Below the pieces are notes generated by a model. That model saw nothing but the letters and a program-made list of their open reading frames with translations, had not been told where the DNA came from and made no database searches. 46,875 nt of DNA from Dichomitus squalens LYAD-421 SS1 (taxonomy: Eukaryota; Basidiomycota; Agaricomycetes; Polyporales; Polyporaceae). This document shows, piece after piece, positions 45,872-46,875 of this stretch (positions are counted from its first letter, which is position 1; each line of letters starts with the position of its first letter). The translations under genes were made by a program, and so were the position numbers. The stretch spans positions 966,380 through 1,013,254 of the forward strand of contig NW_006766883.1 of assembly GCF_000275845.1 (NCBI RefSeq). The letters run 5' to 3'.

Positions 45872-46875
45872 AGTGGAAGAGCCGGTCTCAGCAGAAGTAC
45901 ATGAAAAGAAATAAAGATACAAGCTAGAAGAACGAGGAAGAGAAGCGAGGCAGTGAAGTACCAGTGTTTTCCTGGAGCAAGACGCAGAAAGCCGCAACTC
46001 AATCCGTGATTCCGCTGTGCCCAAGTCTGGGAATTTGAGACAAGCAAAATACTTACATAACCTCTGATTATCACGTGGTCGAACCCGCCAACTGAGCGAG
46101 TGCCGCTCGACATCAGCAAAAAAGCGAAAGAAATGGTCAGTTATGTCCGGCATCCGTCTTACACGGCCAGATTGGCGAGATATGGCAAAGGGATGGCGAA
46201 AACTGGTAGAGAATCGCCAGGTATGCTCTGCAATGGCCGGACCTTGCGGGGCGCCTGAACACTGACTGTCGGTCCTGGCTGAGCATCGGATCATTAGTTA
46301 CCATAACGTAGAGGGCGTATGGCCGACAATGTACGTTTACGACTGCGCCAATGAACATCAATGGTAGGTAATTGGTGAGGATCCTGCCATGGAAGGACAC
46401 ACCCAAACCACGATATGGTCGTTGAATGCACATGTGTGTGAGATATTAGCTGATAGTTTGGATCGCACGCTGGTGGACATTTGTCTTATCCATAGCACAT
46501 GATCATTGGAAGCAGGTAGAATACATTGAGGACTACTAGTACGCAACATGGAGATACTTATTAGGCACGCCGAGAACACAAAATCAGGCTGGGTTAGTAA
46601 AGCCACTTACCAACTCAGCAAGAGCAAGAACGAACCTTTGAGACATGTACACGACGATGTAAGGGTACAAGAGACCTACCGAAGAACATGGGTGACATAC
46701 ACATAGGACGAGGCGGAGGATCGGTGCCAAACTCATTGCTGAGTAGTCGAACCGGTCCTCGAGTGTTGAAAGGTGGCAGACACCACCAGATGCAGAGAGC
46801 AGCGTCTGTGCATGAGCGGCCACAGCTCTGTTGGCGTGAACTGAGAGAGGTGGTAATGGTGAACGTTGAGGGCAG
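45872..46875. other. Upstream flank of PRPP synthetase to window end
   Basis: About 1 kb holding the PRPP synthetase promoter. On the minus strand from about 46800 to 46550, three short segments can be spliced in phase around GTAGGT and GTAAGT donors (EFGTDPPPRPMCMSPMFFG, then SFLLLLS), but no family is recognisable. If real, it would be part of a gene cut by the window edge. No RNA gene seen. Confidence 0.35.

Noticed and set aside
1..46875. Transposon, viral, CRISPR or secondary-metabolite cluster content
   Set aside because: No reverse transcriptase, integrase, transposase, polyketide synthase, NRPS or spaced repeat array could be read on either strand.

Overview
This window is nuclear DNA from a filamentous fungus, most likely an Agaricomycete (mushroom or polypore class of Basidiomycota). 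The evidence is that almost every gene is cut by many very short introns (about 45-80 nt) with GTRNGT donors, CTRAY branch sites and YAG acceptors. Coding exons are GC-rich, genes are closely packed on both strands, and several proteins have basidiomycete-type architecture (a long Crk1/Ime2-like kinase, a long-tailed NIPA transporter, an AEX-3/DENN protein with a coiled-coil tail). The order (possibly Polyporales) is a guess. No bacterial operon features, transposons, CRISPR arrays, rRNA or convincing tRNA genes were seen.

Layout from left to right: (1) 257-3261, minus: a Ras GTPase-activating protein with a PH-like/C2 front end. (2) 4253-5527, minus: an ELO-type very-long-chain fatty acid elongase. 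(3) 6461-7237, minus: a small unrecognised six-exon gene that I assembled by hand, with a CT-rich 21-bp tandem repeat just upstream. (4) 7997-19895, plus: the giant lipid-transfer protein VPS13, split by about 40 or more introns. (5) 20355-24956, minus: a DENN-domain (Rab-GEF type) protein with a long coiled coil. (6) 26407-28821, minus: a NIPA-type magnesium transporter/DUF803 protein. (7) 29022-31029 and 31436-33446, plus: a tandem pair of duplicated, unrecognised proteins of about 500 aa ending in a zinc-finger-like C-x4-C...H module. (8) 33695-36737, minus: the Hsp104 disaggregase, transcribed divergently from (9) 37100-37740, plus: the complex I subunit NDUFS6, whose zinc site is completed by a 6-nt micro-exon. 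(10) 39547-42999, minus: an Ime2/MAK/Crk1-like TEY kinase. (11) 44520-45871, minus: PRPP synthetase.

Most genes are conserved housekeeping genes: membrane lipid synthesis and transport, vesicle traffic, proteostasis, respiration, nucleotide precursor supply and Ras/MAPK-type signalling. They are not a pathway cluster, and neighbours share only intergenic promoters or terminators. The lineage-specific content is the tandem duplicate pair at 29-33.5 kb and the small gene at 6.5-7.2 kb; these are the best candidates for undescribed biology. Exon boundaries are hand-read from splice signals, so outer coordinates are more reliable than every internal junction.
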